NCBI GenBank assembly: GCA_001599975.1
Contig: BCIO01000006.1
Location: 1,669,587-1,733,586, forward strand
From: Cystobasidiopsis lactophilus
Taxonomy: Eukaryota; Basidiomycota; Agaricostilbomycetes; Agaricostilbales; Chionosphaeraceae
Reading direction: 5' to 3'
DNA: 64,000 nucleotides
The notes under the pieces were generated by a model. That model saw nothing but the letters and a program-made list of their open reading frames with translations. It was not told where the DNA came from and made no database searches. Positions within the stretch are counted from its first letter, which is position 1, and the number at the start of each line of letters is the position of its first letter. The position numbers were made by a program, and so were the translations under genes. Positions 23,397 through 33,461 of the stretch are shown here, piece after piece.

Positions 23397-23813
23397 GAGC
23401 TCCAGGCAAAGTGGCTGTCGCTGTCAAACAGACGGGAAATTTCATGGAACAAAGACCAGAGCAATTCCGCGGGCCAGCGGGAAGGGGGAGCAGGCTATCA
23501 AGGCAGGAGCAGTCATTTGAGCCACAGACTTCCTCCAATTGTGACAGAGAAAGGAATGAGGGGGAGAGAGAAGTGAACAGGAGCCAAGTCAAAAGTCAAG
23601 CACGCCGTTCGGTGGCAACGAAATGGGAATTGCAAGACCCCGATAGTTGCGCTGCATATGCCTTGATAGTAGTACAAGTGGAGTCTATGACTTATCCAAG
23701 CAAGAATCGCGTCCGTGAGCTAGAGCATCATTGCAGAAGTCAGAGCAGATGTCCTGATCGGTGGCGTCAGCTTTCGCCATCATCGCTGCAGACGGGGCCA
23801 GGTCTCACTTGCG
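23397..23813. other. Intergenic between the two REB1-like neighbours
   Basis: About 415 nt; promoter of the full-length REB1-like gene and 3' flank of the next. The plus-strand frames here look like chance. Confidence 0.5.
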
Positions 23814-24844
23814 TCATGTGGTCTTTGAAATTGTCTTGGACGATTCTACCTTAGAAGCACTTCTCTTGGAGGGCCTGGGCGGCGACGGGCTGCCAGAGCC
23901 ACAAATGACCCTGGCTCTTGCCACGATAAGCTTCAAAGGTCGCATTGGCATGCTGTCCATCCACGTATCCGCCAAGTCCTTGAACAGTGGATGGTAGATG
24001 TTGCCGGCTGCCCTAAAGATGACGAAAGTCTCGAGCATCAAGTCGAGCGTGAGCCCATGGTGCTTCGCCACCCTAACGAGGCCGGCCTTGACGTGAACGT
24101 CTTCGTACTGAGTGAATTTGGACCAGAGTACCGCCAAGCCAGTGATGTTAGTGAACGTTTTTGTCTGGTCGATTGTCAAGTCGCGTCGAGCAAGCAGCAT
24201 CCGCCGGTCCAACTCGAAGAAGGCTGCCCGCGCATCCGGAGCAGGCGGGTTGACTTCCTCCATTTCCCCCAATTCAAACGGCACCGATTCATCTGCATTA
24301 TGATGAGTCGAAAATGCCACACGAGGGAGCAAATCAATCAACTCACCCCTGAGTCCGTCATCGACCACTTTGATGACCGCTTCCTGCCTTGGCACAAAGA
24401 GCCCGACAGACGGAGAAGTAGATCGTGAAGAGCTTCCCCCAATGGACGTCTCGTTGGAAGGCACAGCGAGGGCGGGCGAGGGCAAGCGTGACGGCACATT
24501 GAGGGACGAGGCGCGGGATCGATCAACCGCCTCTTGCTTCACTTCGGCCCTTTGCTGTCCCAATATCGCTGGCTCTAGTGAAAGAGATGGCGCAGCGGGG
24601 GTAGCTATTGGGGCTGGCGAAAGGGAAGAGCGAGCCGAGCTTGGGCCGGAGGGCAAAGAGAGTGCAGCAGGCGGCGGCCGCCTGATATAGAGAACTCGGG
24701 CTGCCGGCTTGTTGGCCAGGGTTGTTGCAAGGGGATTGCTTGGTCGCTCTGGGCCAACTGTGGCCGACTTTGAGAGCACCGGGGAAATTGAGCTCGTTTG
24801 GCGCGATTTGGGCAGGCGAAAGGGGCTCTCACCGATTTCGACAT
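23814..24844 (-). CDS. Short REB1-like paralogue (paralogue 2), single recognisable repeat
   Basis: Minus-strand gene next to paralogue 1. The C-terminal half contains LWSKFTQYEDVHVKAGLV preceded by LTIDQTKTFTNITGL. It aligns with the first repeat region of paralogue 1 (KWGKFSVYEDRLILHCV after LTKTSALAYTQALGL), with a helical stretch of similar length after it. The protein then stops after a Ser/Lys-rich tail, without the three downstream Myb repeats. My preferred start is ATG at 24844 (MSKS), with a 65-nt intron (donor GTGAGA right after TCG, acceptor CAAAG) joining the main frame. The alternative is one uninterrupted frame from 25181, whose first roughly 130 residues look like translated leader. 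Function unknown: it may bind DNA through one repeat or only dimerise or compete. Confidence 0.6.
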
Positions 24845-25357
24845 GGTCTGGGAGCTCGGGAGTGCTCAACAAGCTGAGTAAAGGATACTGCGTGGTGGTG
24901 ACAAGCGAAAGAGAGGGGCCATCGTTGACCCTGTGTGCACGGACACTTTCACCGCGGCGCACTGCAGAAGGAATGGACGACGTCGAAGAGAGGTGGAAGG
25001 ACAGGCCCAGCACTCCCTTCGTGCAGCTAGCTGCTAAAGGCTTGAACAACAAAATGAAGCGCCCGTCAAGGGCCAGATGACTGGAAGACAAAAGTTGGTG
25101 GCGAAAGGGCAAGGGGGAGGGGGAGGGCGCACGAAGTGGGCCAAAGTCGCACCCGTTGGAACTCCATTCTTGGCAATACAAGGATCAATAGCGATGATAG
25201 AATAAATGTTCGAGAGAATAATATGGTAATGTGGAGGTCACTGCCCTGCGCGAGTCCTTGTCCTGAGCGGATGGTGGCAAAAAGTAACTGAATGCAACTT
25301 GAAGTATTGGTATGCCAACAACACTCATGGCCATTCAATCTATACAAGGCAAAGCCA
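24845..25357. other. Intergenic, upstream of short REB1-like paralogue
   Basis: About 510 nt. The minus strand stays open up to 25181 in frame with the neighbouring gene, but the composition looks like leader sequence. Nothing else is recognised. Confidence 0.45.
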
Positions 25358-25459
25358 CTCCTCCATGAACGAGTCGCTTCTGAGCTCCTCGTCCTCATCG
25401 GAGTCGCCGTCGTCCTCTTCCTCGGCCTCTTCGCCCTCTGGCGCCGCCTTCCACTTGCC
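25358..25459 (-). pseudogene. Duplicated fragment of the CK2 beta 3' end
   Basis: The minus strand encodes GKWKAAPEGEEAEEEDD, then an acidic run and DEELRSDSFMEE. The true CK2 beta gene ends GKWKAAPEGEEADEEEDD and then DEELRSDSFMEE-stop at 26806-26922. The copy has no stop at the equivalent place (it runs on as WLCLV), and no zinc-ribbon or upstream domain is nearby. It is therefore a gene fragment carried by a local duplication about 1.45 kb from its source. DNA identity in both flanking blocks is evident by eye. Confidence 0.8.
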
Positions 25460-25626
25460 CCCACAGCAGCGAGGCCTCTTCCACAGGCTCCCACAGCCTC
25501 GTTTCATCTGTGGAACTGTGCACCAGTGGTTGTCTGCAACAGAGCCGTGGCACAGATTTCCGAAAGAGTCTCTCATTCAACTCATTGGTTGCTGCTCGAA
25601 TGCTCGAAGCCTCGCCCTCCTGACCC

Positions 25627-25800
25627 ATGGCTGACGAGACAGAGGTCGAATCGGCCTTCGAGAGGGCAGTCCTTGACCATCTGGCGGAGATCGCTCCGTG
25701 GGCGCCAATGACTTTCAGCCTGGGGGGTTTAAGAGATCTATTGCACAAGCGAATCCCCAAGGCACAAGCGACAAGCGGTAGGGTTGGTGATACAAAGTAA
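25627..25800 (+). CDS. Small ORF, 57 residues, hypothetical
   Basis: It begins with ATG in a favourable fungal context (CCCATGGCT) and reads MADETEVESAFERAVLDHL, then AEIAPWAPMTFSLGGLRDLL, ending at a TAA. The predicted product is acidic then amphipathic, with no signal peptide. No family is recognised. It lies within the duplicated zone between the CK2 beta fragment and CK2 beta. It could equally be a chance frame or an exon of something larger. Confidence 0.25.
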   Translation: MADETEVESAFERAVLDHLAEIAPWAPMTFSLGGLRDLLHKRIPKAQATSGRVGDTK

Positions 25801-25850
25801 TAGGCCAGAGTCGTACATAGTGAGAGAGAATGTTGAGAGTCGACCAGAAA

Positions 25851-26405
25851 TTAAGCCTCTGGCGTGGCTGGCGTGGTGGCGAGCGACAAGGCGAGTTGCC
25901 ACCGCTCGAGTGTTGGCGGGCCCAAGGGCGCCCAGCGTTCATTTGCGTTTCCTAGGACAAAGTCCATCACCTTGACCTCCTTCAGGTCGTCCACTTCCTC
26001 CTGCACCGCCTGCTCAAACTCCAAGCAGTCGTTGAAAAGATCGATTCGGTCGGCCGCCGCCAGTCCCTGTTCCGGTCCATGCCAGCCCACCAGGACATCC
26101 AAACAGGTCTCATGGCCTCGGTTAAAGACCTTGCCACACAGGCAGGCCCGCTTGAGCCAAAACAAGTTGGCCCGCCACTGCACCGCAAGCCGCCGCTCTG
26201 ACAGCGCCGGGATGCTGAGCACCCGGTCAACTAAGCTAGCGGTCCGCTGGACGTCTCCAATAACGGCGCCCATGAGGCCGGTATGTTGCACCAAATAGGA
26301 GCGGCGAATGCCCAGCAGGTGGCCGGCCAGGGTCAAGCGCGAGTCCTTTGCTTTTAGGCGTTGGAACACGCCATAGTCGTTATTTGTTTCGATGGCACGG
26401 ACCAA
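25851..26405 (-). pseudogene. Unrecognised ORF without a start codon, probable gene fragment
   Basis: An open minus-strand frame of about 184 codons (DYGVFQRLKAKDSRLTLAGH ... ACLCGKVFNRGHETCL ... ERWQLALSLATTPA). There is no ATG at its 5' end; the first in-frame ATG is about 45 codons in, and the frame upstream is closed. Composition is that of a globular protein, with a Cys/His cluster (CLCGKVFNRGHETC) that could be a metal site but matches no motif I can name with confidence. It sits between the duplicated CK2 beta fragment and the real CK2 beta gene. It may be the 3' part of a gene carried or broken by the same rearrangement. Confidence 0.35.
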
Positions 26406-26805
26406 AAACGAGTCCGAGTGAGCCGAAATTGCCCTATAGCCTGGCCGAATATGTCGCTAAAGCCTTTGCGACAGCCATGTGGACCGCGGTGCTGCTCTTG
26501 ATCTTTACCGCGCTATGAGGAATGGCCCGGGCTGGCTTCCAGAGCAAGATGCCTGGAGTGCACTTAGGACCGTGGGGCATATCCTCGAGACCATGATTCG
26601 ATGTGAGATCTCGACGTCCGCGGCTTCAACTTCGGCATGGACGCCTTCCTCAACCTTTTCATGGCGTCCGCAGCCCCTTCCGACGTTCTCGACGGTGCTG
26701 GGACGGCTGGGGGTGAGCAAATGCCTTTTGGGCTCTCTTGGCAAGTTCCCCACAGTTCAACGCAGCCTGAATACTCCTGCTCCGCGATACAACCCAAGGG
26801 CGAAG
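26406..26805. other. Intergenic between ORF fragment and CK2 beta
   Basis: About 400 nt. Minus-strand frames contain Arg/Ser-rich stretches that could be further remains of the fragment downstream, but I cannot align them to anything. Confidence 0.4.
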
Positions 26806-28224
26806 TTATTCCTCCATGAACGAGTCGCTCCTGAGCTCCTCGTCCTGCCGCTCGTCCTCCTCTTCGCTGTCGTCCTCCTCCTCATCGGCCTCTTCGCCCT
26901 CTGGCGCCGCCTTCCACTTTCCCCTGAAATCCACCTTGCTCAACTCCCGCTCGTCCGCCGGCTTCAACCTGAGCCACTGCATCCGTGGCCCGCTCCTCGC
27001 CCGGTCGGACACCTTGAAGCCGTAGATCTTGGGCACGTAGATCTTGGTGGCGGAATTGGAAACTGTGGTCGCTGTGGATTTGAGAGGCTTGGAGAGGTCG
27101 ATGGAGAGAGCTGCTGCTGAGGCCGAGGGCGTCGCTGAGGAGTCGCCGTCGCCGCCCTTGTTCGGGTCCTCGGGCGAGGCGCGGGCGGACAAGGCTTGGG
27201 CGGAGGCGTTGTGGATCGGCAAGAGCTCCTTGAAGGTTTGAAAGAAGAGGTGCGGGAAGGTGGTGCCGAAGAAGGAGCCGTCGACGGTCGAGAAGCGCGA
27301 GGAAGGGGGCATGTAGATGTCGGTGCACGAGGGGCAGTAGAGCTTGACGGTGTCGACGCCTGGCAAGTCCGACCGGCCACAAGGCAAGACGCGTGTGCCG
27401 TTACAGTAGACCCGGGGGCAGCCGCCAAAGTGGGAGGCCTCGTACTTTGCCACCATCTGCTGCAGGCCTTGGCGGGTGATGATGAAGCGCTGGTGGATCA
27501 AGCCATAGAGCAGCTCGGCCGAGGACTCGACGATGGACACGTCAGGTATCTTGAGCGATTCCTCCTCTGTGGCGCGAGCGTTCGCAACATCAGACGGCTG
27601 AAGCTGATGAGGTGAAATGAGCAAGCACCCACCCGGCTCAACGTCCAAGACCATATCGAGAGCCTCGCGGTAGAAAGGAACCAGAGCGTTGAGGCCAGTC
27701 AGGTTGAAGTCGTCCTCGATAAAGTCCTCCGTGACCTCTGCGAAGTCTGTAAAGAGCTCGAAGCATCCCTGAGAACACGCTCGAGTTCTTGGGCAAGGCC
27801 GAGCTCCTCACATTCATGACCCGGTCTGAGAGAGTATTTCAGTATCGGAGACGAAGGGTTCAAGAGTGGAAACCGGGCTCACAACGTGCAAAACCAAGAG
27901 ATCCAGGTGAGCGAGTCGGTGTTGCTTTGGCTCGTCTCGCTCTCTGTTCGCAGTGAACGGAATCACCCTAGGCCTAGACCTGTGTGTAGTAAGACCACGA
28001 ACCATACTCTGTAGACCTGAATCAGCCCTGAAAGCGCGCAAACAGCCAGAGTGAACGGAGGACAAACCCTGCTCGTCGTCCATTTGCTCGGATTCCTCCT
28101 CTTCCTCCTCCTCGTCCTGCTCGATGGCCTCGGCGCCTTCAGCAGTGCGCGGTGGAGCGAGCTGCATGTGGCTGCCGTCGTGGCCCTGCGGTGCTTTGGT
28201 GCGCTGCTGCTTCGAGGACGCCAT
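26806..28224 (-). CDS. CKB1: Casein kinase 2 regulatory (beta) subunit
   Basis: Regulatory beta subunit of the constitutive Ser/Thr kinase CK2, which dimerises through a zinc ribbon and holds two alpha subunits. Exons (minus) are 28068-28224, 27883-27943, 27812-27825 (14 nt), 27633-27746 and 26806-27566; they sum to 1,107 nt, 368 residues. After an acidic leader, SLTWISWFCTLPGHEYF and DFNLTGLNALVPFYREALDM match the family N-lobe. ESSAELLYGLIHQRF and the zinc ligands CPRVYC and CPSC follow, then GSFFGTTFPHLFF. An insert of roughly 60 Ser/Ala-rich residues separates this from PKIYGFKVSDRA. The C-terminus is a long acidic tail. Intron lengths are 124, 57, 65 and 66 nt. Longer than the human subunit (215 aa), as in many fungi. 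The symbol could be CKB1 or CKB2. Confidence 0.93.
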
Positions 28225-28458
28225 CCGTCGTGGTTGCGGCTTAACCCTGGTCGGCGTCGAATGGAGTTCTGCCCGTGCTTGAACGTGGCGCTGCAGGTCG
28301 TCCCTGAGGCCCAGACGAGCGTGCTGCTCCCTCCCGCCGCGCCATTCGCAGACGGCGAGGCGAAGCCGGCCTTGGTCCAAGCTGTCAATGTTGTTCGTCG
28401 GCTTTTGCCCACGCCTGCCACCTTGCCACGGTGTACTGAAGCATTGTTGCACACGCAG
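28225..28458. other. Divergent region between CK2 beta and the next gene
   Basis: Only about 230 nt separate the CK2 beta start from the first supported coding base of the plus-strand gene. A plus-strand ATG at 28261 opens a frame across it that may be the missing 5' exon of that gene. If so, the two start codons lie about 36 nt apart. Confidence 0.4.
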
Positions 28459-30507
28459 CAATATCCCTGCTTGACCCAAGAGACGCAGCCCACCGAGTCG
28501 ACGACCGGCCTGCGCTGCTTGAATTGCTCAACTCTGCTCTTTGTCAGGCCCAAAGACGCCGCTCCCTGGCCTGGCTCCGTCGCTGCCCTCTCCCGCAGGC
28601 TGCTCGTGCGTTGCTGTGCCTCACCCGAGTCCGCATTGCAAGACTCATTATCGTGGTACGGGCGCCACAGGACCTGACAGCGGAGCAAATCGCTCGCCAG
28701 TCCACGAATTTCTCGCCCGTCTTCAACTGCCTGGTTTACAACACCTCCGCCGCCCAAGACTCGAACGCGCAGTTCTCAGTCGCTCCCGACTCGCCTTTCC
28801 AGCAGATCGGCGGCCGGCTCCAGGAGGCCGTCAAGGCGGAGCGCACCTCGGTCGAGCGCCAAATCTCCACCCTGCGCAAGCAGCTGGCCGACTTTACGAG
28901 CCTAGCCAACAAGCAGGCCGTCGCCCTGTCCGCCAAGGGCGGCTACCAGAAGGGCACCTTTCCGTCTCTGGCCTCTCCCACGCCTGCACCGCTTTCGCCC
29001 TCGCCTTCTGCCACCGCACCCGTGACGCCCACCAAAGCCACCAACGTGCCGCACGACTTCCACCCAGACACCAATAAGGACCTGGCCGCTTCCTTGGTGC
29101 TTTCCTCCGTCCCGCCGCCCTCGGCCTCTAAGCGCTCACCACCGCCGTCCATCCTCAACACCTCTCGCCGCGCCTCCCTCGCTGCCAACCAGCGCACGCC
29201 TTCCTCTACTTCCAACACCGCTGGAGAGCTGCTAAACCCACCGGACAGCGCTTCCAAGAAAGTCAAGTTTGCAGAGACCGCGCCCAAGATCTCCCCTTCG
29301 CCCTCGTCCTCCGACTTCATCCTCCCCAACCTCGATGCCTCCACCTCAGCTCTTGTATCCTCACCAACGGAAGACGAAGAGGATGAGACGGGCCACGAGC
29401 GAGCCTTGTTCGACTTTGACGAGGACCTGCCCACCGGCAGCTCCAATGGCGACATCTTAGACCGCGGCTCATCATTCGAGCTTGACCACGAGCAATACTC
29501 CTTCAAGCCCACCACTCCAACACCGCCTTTGACTCCCAAATCGCCCACCGCTGCCAACGGAGGAGGCGGAGGGAGAGAGCCCTCGCCCAAAGGCTTGTCG
29601 GAAGAGAACAAGGAGCAAATCCGCCGGCTGCGTGATTTGTTGGGCTCCGACACGCCTTCCCACAGGGACCAACAGGTCTCCTCCTCCCCTCCTATTGGGC
29701 AAATGCCAGCTAGCCCGAGCCGAAGGACCTTCAGGCGGAAGAAGCAGTCGGAGGAGAGCGAGGAGGATGAGGAGGATGGCGAGGTGTTCAGCCCCTTGGC
29801 CACCAGCTTGCCTGTCGCTATGCCCAGCAAGAACAAGCCGCCGGTGGCTTTCGAAACTAAGACCTCCGTCCCGTGCGTTGCCCTCCCTTGCCCTAGACAT
29901 GGCTTTGTCTAAAAACGTAGGTTGTCTGACGCACAGGCACCGCGAGAACATCTTGGTCCCAGCTCTTCCCCGACCTCTCAATCTCGTTTCCTCCAACAAG
30001 CCGGACGAGAACCGGATCAACCGAGAACTGGCCAAAGCGACGGAAATGGCAGCGTCTGCCTCGGTGGCCAACGGCACCGCCTTCCCGTCCTCCATGCCCA
30101 CTGGCGCCACTTCTCCGACATCTCCCTCTACAACAGGCACCAAGACGCCCACTTCGCCCGTGCCTTTGACCAAGGACTACTTTAACCGGCCCTCCCTGCC
30201 GATGAGCTTCACTGGCCCTTCCAGCTTGTCGGCTGCTTTGGCCTCGTTCCCAGCGCACTTTGAGGCGAGGGTGATTGCGGAGGAAGTCCAATCGGACGAG
30301 GACGAGGATGGCAGTGCGGCCAAGGAGGACGAGCTGGAGTTTGACGGGGAAGAGCCGGAGCACTTTTTGCCGCCCCATCTATGGACCAGGATGTGCGTGC
30401 TGTCCTCCTCTCTGATCATATTAAGGCCTAACACGATAGCGGCAATGTGCAGGAGTCGAAGTGGAGAAGGATTGCTGTCAACTTCGGTACACGATTTGAA
30501 CTTGTGA
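28459..30507 (+). CDS. Conserved-looking Ser/Pro-rich acidic protein, unrecognised (5' end unresolved)
   Basis: Supported exons are 28459-29872, 29937-30396 and 30457-30507, with 64- and 60-nt GT-AG introns. The N-terminal part is helical and leucine-rich (RPALLELLNSALCQAQ, EQIARQSTNFSPVFNCLVYN) with a likely coiled coil (AERTSVERQISTLRKQLADF), followed by a long disordered Ser/Pro/Thr region. Short motifs in it recur in otherwise disordered sequence: KKVKFAE, ERALFDFDEDLP, IRRLRDLLGSDTPSHR, SLPVAMP, SLPMSF. It ends EHFLPPHLWTRM, then SRSGEGLLSTSVHDLNL. An in-frame TGA at 28437 shows that an upstream exon must supply the start. A frame from ATG 28261 is a candidate, but no convincing splice pair joins it. 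It looks like a scaffold or regulatory phosphoprotein; I cannot name a family. Confidence 0.6.
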
Positions 30508-31455
30508 AGTGGGCGTGTCAGAGTCGGTGTATAAGGTGAGCCAGCGCCACAACTGTAGTCCCTCGCTGACTCCAGCATTGGACTCGGTCACAGCATCATG
30601 TCGCCTAATGCCATGTCCGGTCTTAATAATGTTCCAGCCTTCGGTCGCTTTAGTCGGCAGCTCCTAATTTGTTCCCTTGCCTGGTAACTTGTTGATTCTC
30701 TGCTTCTTGACTGTGGACTGTAGTAAAACCTTCTACCTGCAGGCGCTCACTCGGCACCATTCAACTTTAGGCCACATGATCTGAGCGGAGGCATCACGCG
30801 GCCCTTCCCAACATTCGTGTGCGTGGAAAGTTTTCCTTGCTCAATCCTGTAGACTGAGCTTGGGCTTCTTTTGACTCACAGTTCAGCAAGACTATCGTGC
30901 ACCCCTAATGCCCGTCCAGCTGCTCACTCAACGGTCTCAAGAGAGATCACTTTCGACAGTGCGCGCCACGCTCCATTTCCTTCCTTCCCAACTCACTTCG
31001 TGCTTTGCGCCATTCAGACCTTTAGAGTCCAACTTCGAAACCGGACCGCTGCAGCAATCTATCGCAGGCCTCTCAAAGTGTCTCTTTGCCTCGTTTGTAT
31101 CCCGAGCCCTCTGTAGATACCTAGCATAATGAAACCCTTCTCTCCCCTTCGTTTGGCTCATCGTTTACATCGTGGAGGATTACCGCTTTATACAAGATCA
31201 ACAAATCATGGCAGCCGTGTCAAACTTTCTGGCCCAACAACCGCGTGGACACAAGCCCCTTGAAATGACCCTCCACTTAGGCTTTCGAGGTTTTGACCTC
31301 AGGCAGGCCGTTTACATGTAAGCCGAAACGGTGTGGTCGACAACCTTCTCAACCGCACCTGAACGGACTTTGACATCAAAAGGAAACTTGTTGGGCCGGC
31401 TGAAGAGACAGCATATCAGCAGTGAAAGTAGCTGCAAGAACAATGTGAAGGCTCA
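30508..31455. other. Intergenic
   Basis: About 950 nt between the acidic protein and the P450, with AT content locally higher than in genes. It contains only short frames without family resemblance. No tRNA-like cloverleaf sequence was seen. Confidence 0.5.
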
Positions 31456-33461
31456 CTAGATGGTGCCGTTCTCGAAGGCAGCTTCAAGCCGGGTGTCGGG
31501 CTCAATGATTTGCCCATTGGCATCTCGAGCCTTCTCAAAGGTGAAGCCCCAAGCCAACGTCGCAGCTACTAAGGCAGTCATCGAGTGTGCCAGGCTGTGA
31601 AAAGAGTTGAGACATCGCCACGTCGTGCAGATGAGAATGAGCCTACTTCTTGCCCGGGCAGATTCTGTGGTAACGAATAGCCAACATTGGATCAGAGAAA
31701 GACATAAGACTGAAGAGATGGTGGGCTTACCTGCGTCCAAAGCCAAAGCTGTAGACTGGAAGGTTGTTGATGTCGCTAGTGGCGGGGTCGATGAATCGTT
31801 CTGGCTTAAGCACTTCGGGCTCGTCGAAAAAGTCTGGGTCTCTTGTAAGTGCTTGGTTGAATCCAATGACGGCGGAGCCTTTGGGGATGAAGTAGCCTTG
31901 GTAGACGTCGTCTTGCGTCACAGCATGAGCCAACGGGAACGGGCTGACTTCCTTCCATCGCATGGACTCTCGGATGAATGCCCTAGCGTAGGGCAATCGA
32001 GGAATGTCCATGAATGTCGGCATTCGGTCACGGCCAACGACCTGCTTGCTTGCGTGAGGCAGGAAGAGCCGGCCGGCATGGGAAGACTCACCCTATCAAC
32101 TTCTTCTTGAAGCTTGGCTTGCACTTCAGGATAGCAAATCAATGAAAGTATAAACCAGAGGGTCGTGGAGATTGAAGTATCGATGGCGGCTGCCGCGACG
32201 ATGCCGGTGAGACCGTCCCGTTCGAACGGCGACAGCTCAGCTTTCCCCTCCATCTCCCGTTCGAGCAAACCGGCATGGAAAGAACTGGTTTCCTCCCCAG
32301 CTTCCATCCGCTTCTGAACCATCTGGCTCAACTTCGCATCCAGCGCTTCGCCTTCGTCTCGCGCAAGGCGAGCGACCCGCTTCGATGTCATTATCCATTC
32401 CGGAAGCCAGCGTAGTCCAGCTACCTCAAAGTAAGCCATACCCTTAGCAGCACTAGTAGCAGCCGTGGGCTTACGAAGATAGTCGTAGAGTGAAGCGCCG
32501 GGCCGAAGGAACTGCATCTTCTTAGCCAACGTCTCGTCGAAGTGGTGGATGAGCGGGTCGTCATCTTGGGTCACTCTATGATCGTCTGGTGACAGAAGCT
32601 TGTCAGTGACTTCTCAAAACGGCTGCAAATCCCATTGCGCTTACATAGCGCACCAAAGGCAATTGACCCGCCGTATCGCGATGCAACTGTCCATAGACCT
32701 TCCCAAGTCGGCTTCTTGGCGATAAGGTGTGTGAGGATCCCCTTGGCCAGCACGTGTGCCTCTGCGTCCATCTCTAGTTCATATCATTTTACAAGCCGAT
32801 CACAGCATTCCTCACCTCGCTCTTGGATGAATGCATATTGGCCCACCTACTCCCTGCATCAACTTCCATCGCCTGAGATAAGAAGGGCAGACGTGAACGC
32901 ACTTGATTCACGTTGAGCTCTTTGTGTGTCGCCCTCCGAAGCTTGCGCCACATGTCGCCGTAGAGATTCCAGGCCAGAATCGAGTCGCGCGAGATGAAGC
33001 TCCGAAGCAGAGGGTAGTTTGAACGCGAGCTGTAGATCGATCCACGCAGCTCAAACAGATCCTGGGTCATTTGGTGCTTGCAGACGACGACAGTGACTTG
33101 GCCGAGCAGCTCGTAAGAGAAAATGTCGCCATAGGTCTCATGCCACTCGAGCAGCAAGCAGGCAACTGTGTTCTTGAGGCGATGAGAGGCAGTCTCTTTA
33201 AGAAGAGTAAAGCAAAGCCTTGCAGTTCTTCTTGTACGCCCAGATTTGGAACGCATTCCCGAAGAACGGGATCCAAGAACGGGGTGGGCCAGGAGGCAGA
33301 GGCGGGCGCTTTTTCCTCAGAACTTTTGCATGCACGGCCCAGACTGCCAGAACCACTCCTAAAACGCAAACGACTCCGGCGGCAGAAGGATGCAAAGCAG
33401 CCGCCACGAAGGTCGTGTCGATGCGCCGCCACTCTTGCAGCACCTTGTCAGCGAACGGCAT
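31456..33461 (-). CDS. Cytochrome P450 monooxygenase
   Basis: Exons (minus) are 33224-33461, 32873-33165 (or 32816-33165), 32645-32771, 32092-32585, 31731-32041, 31647-31664 (18 nt) and 31456-31594; they sum to 1,620 nt, 539 residues (558 with the longer exon 2). An N-terminal membrane anchor (VCVLGVVLAVWAVHAKVL) is followed by the proline hinge RPPLPPGPPRSWIPFFGNA. Then come WHETYGDIF, WRKLRRATHKELN, the I-helix region GIVAAAAIDTSISTTLWF (substitutions in the usual AGxDT), the K-helix RESMR, PERF, and the heme loop FGFGRRICPGK whose Cys lies in the 18-nt exon. It is an ER-anchored type II P450 of the CYP families common in basidiomycetes; the substrate is unknown. Intron 1 (33166-33223) appears to be GC-AG. 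The exon 2/3 junction is ambiguous. Confidence 0.92.

Noticed and set aside
25851-26405. LINE-type reverse transcriptase C-terminus suggested by the Cys/His cluster
   Set aside because: Spacing (C-x-C-x7-H-x2-C) does not match the known LINE motif, and no polymerase motifs are nearby.
28943-29836. 297-codon minus-strand frame opposite the Ser/Pro-rich gene
   Set aside because: Ser/Gly-rich mirror of the sense repeats; the sense strand has spliced structure and recurring motifs.
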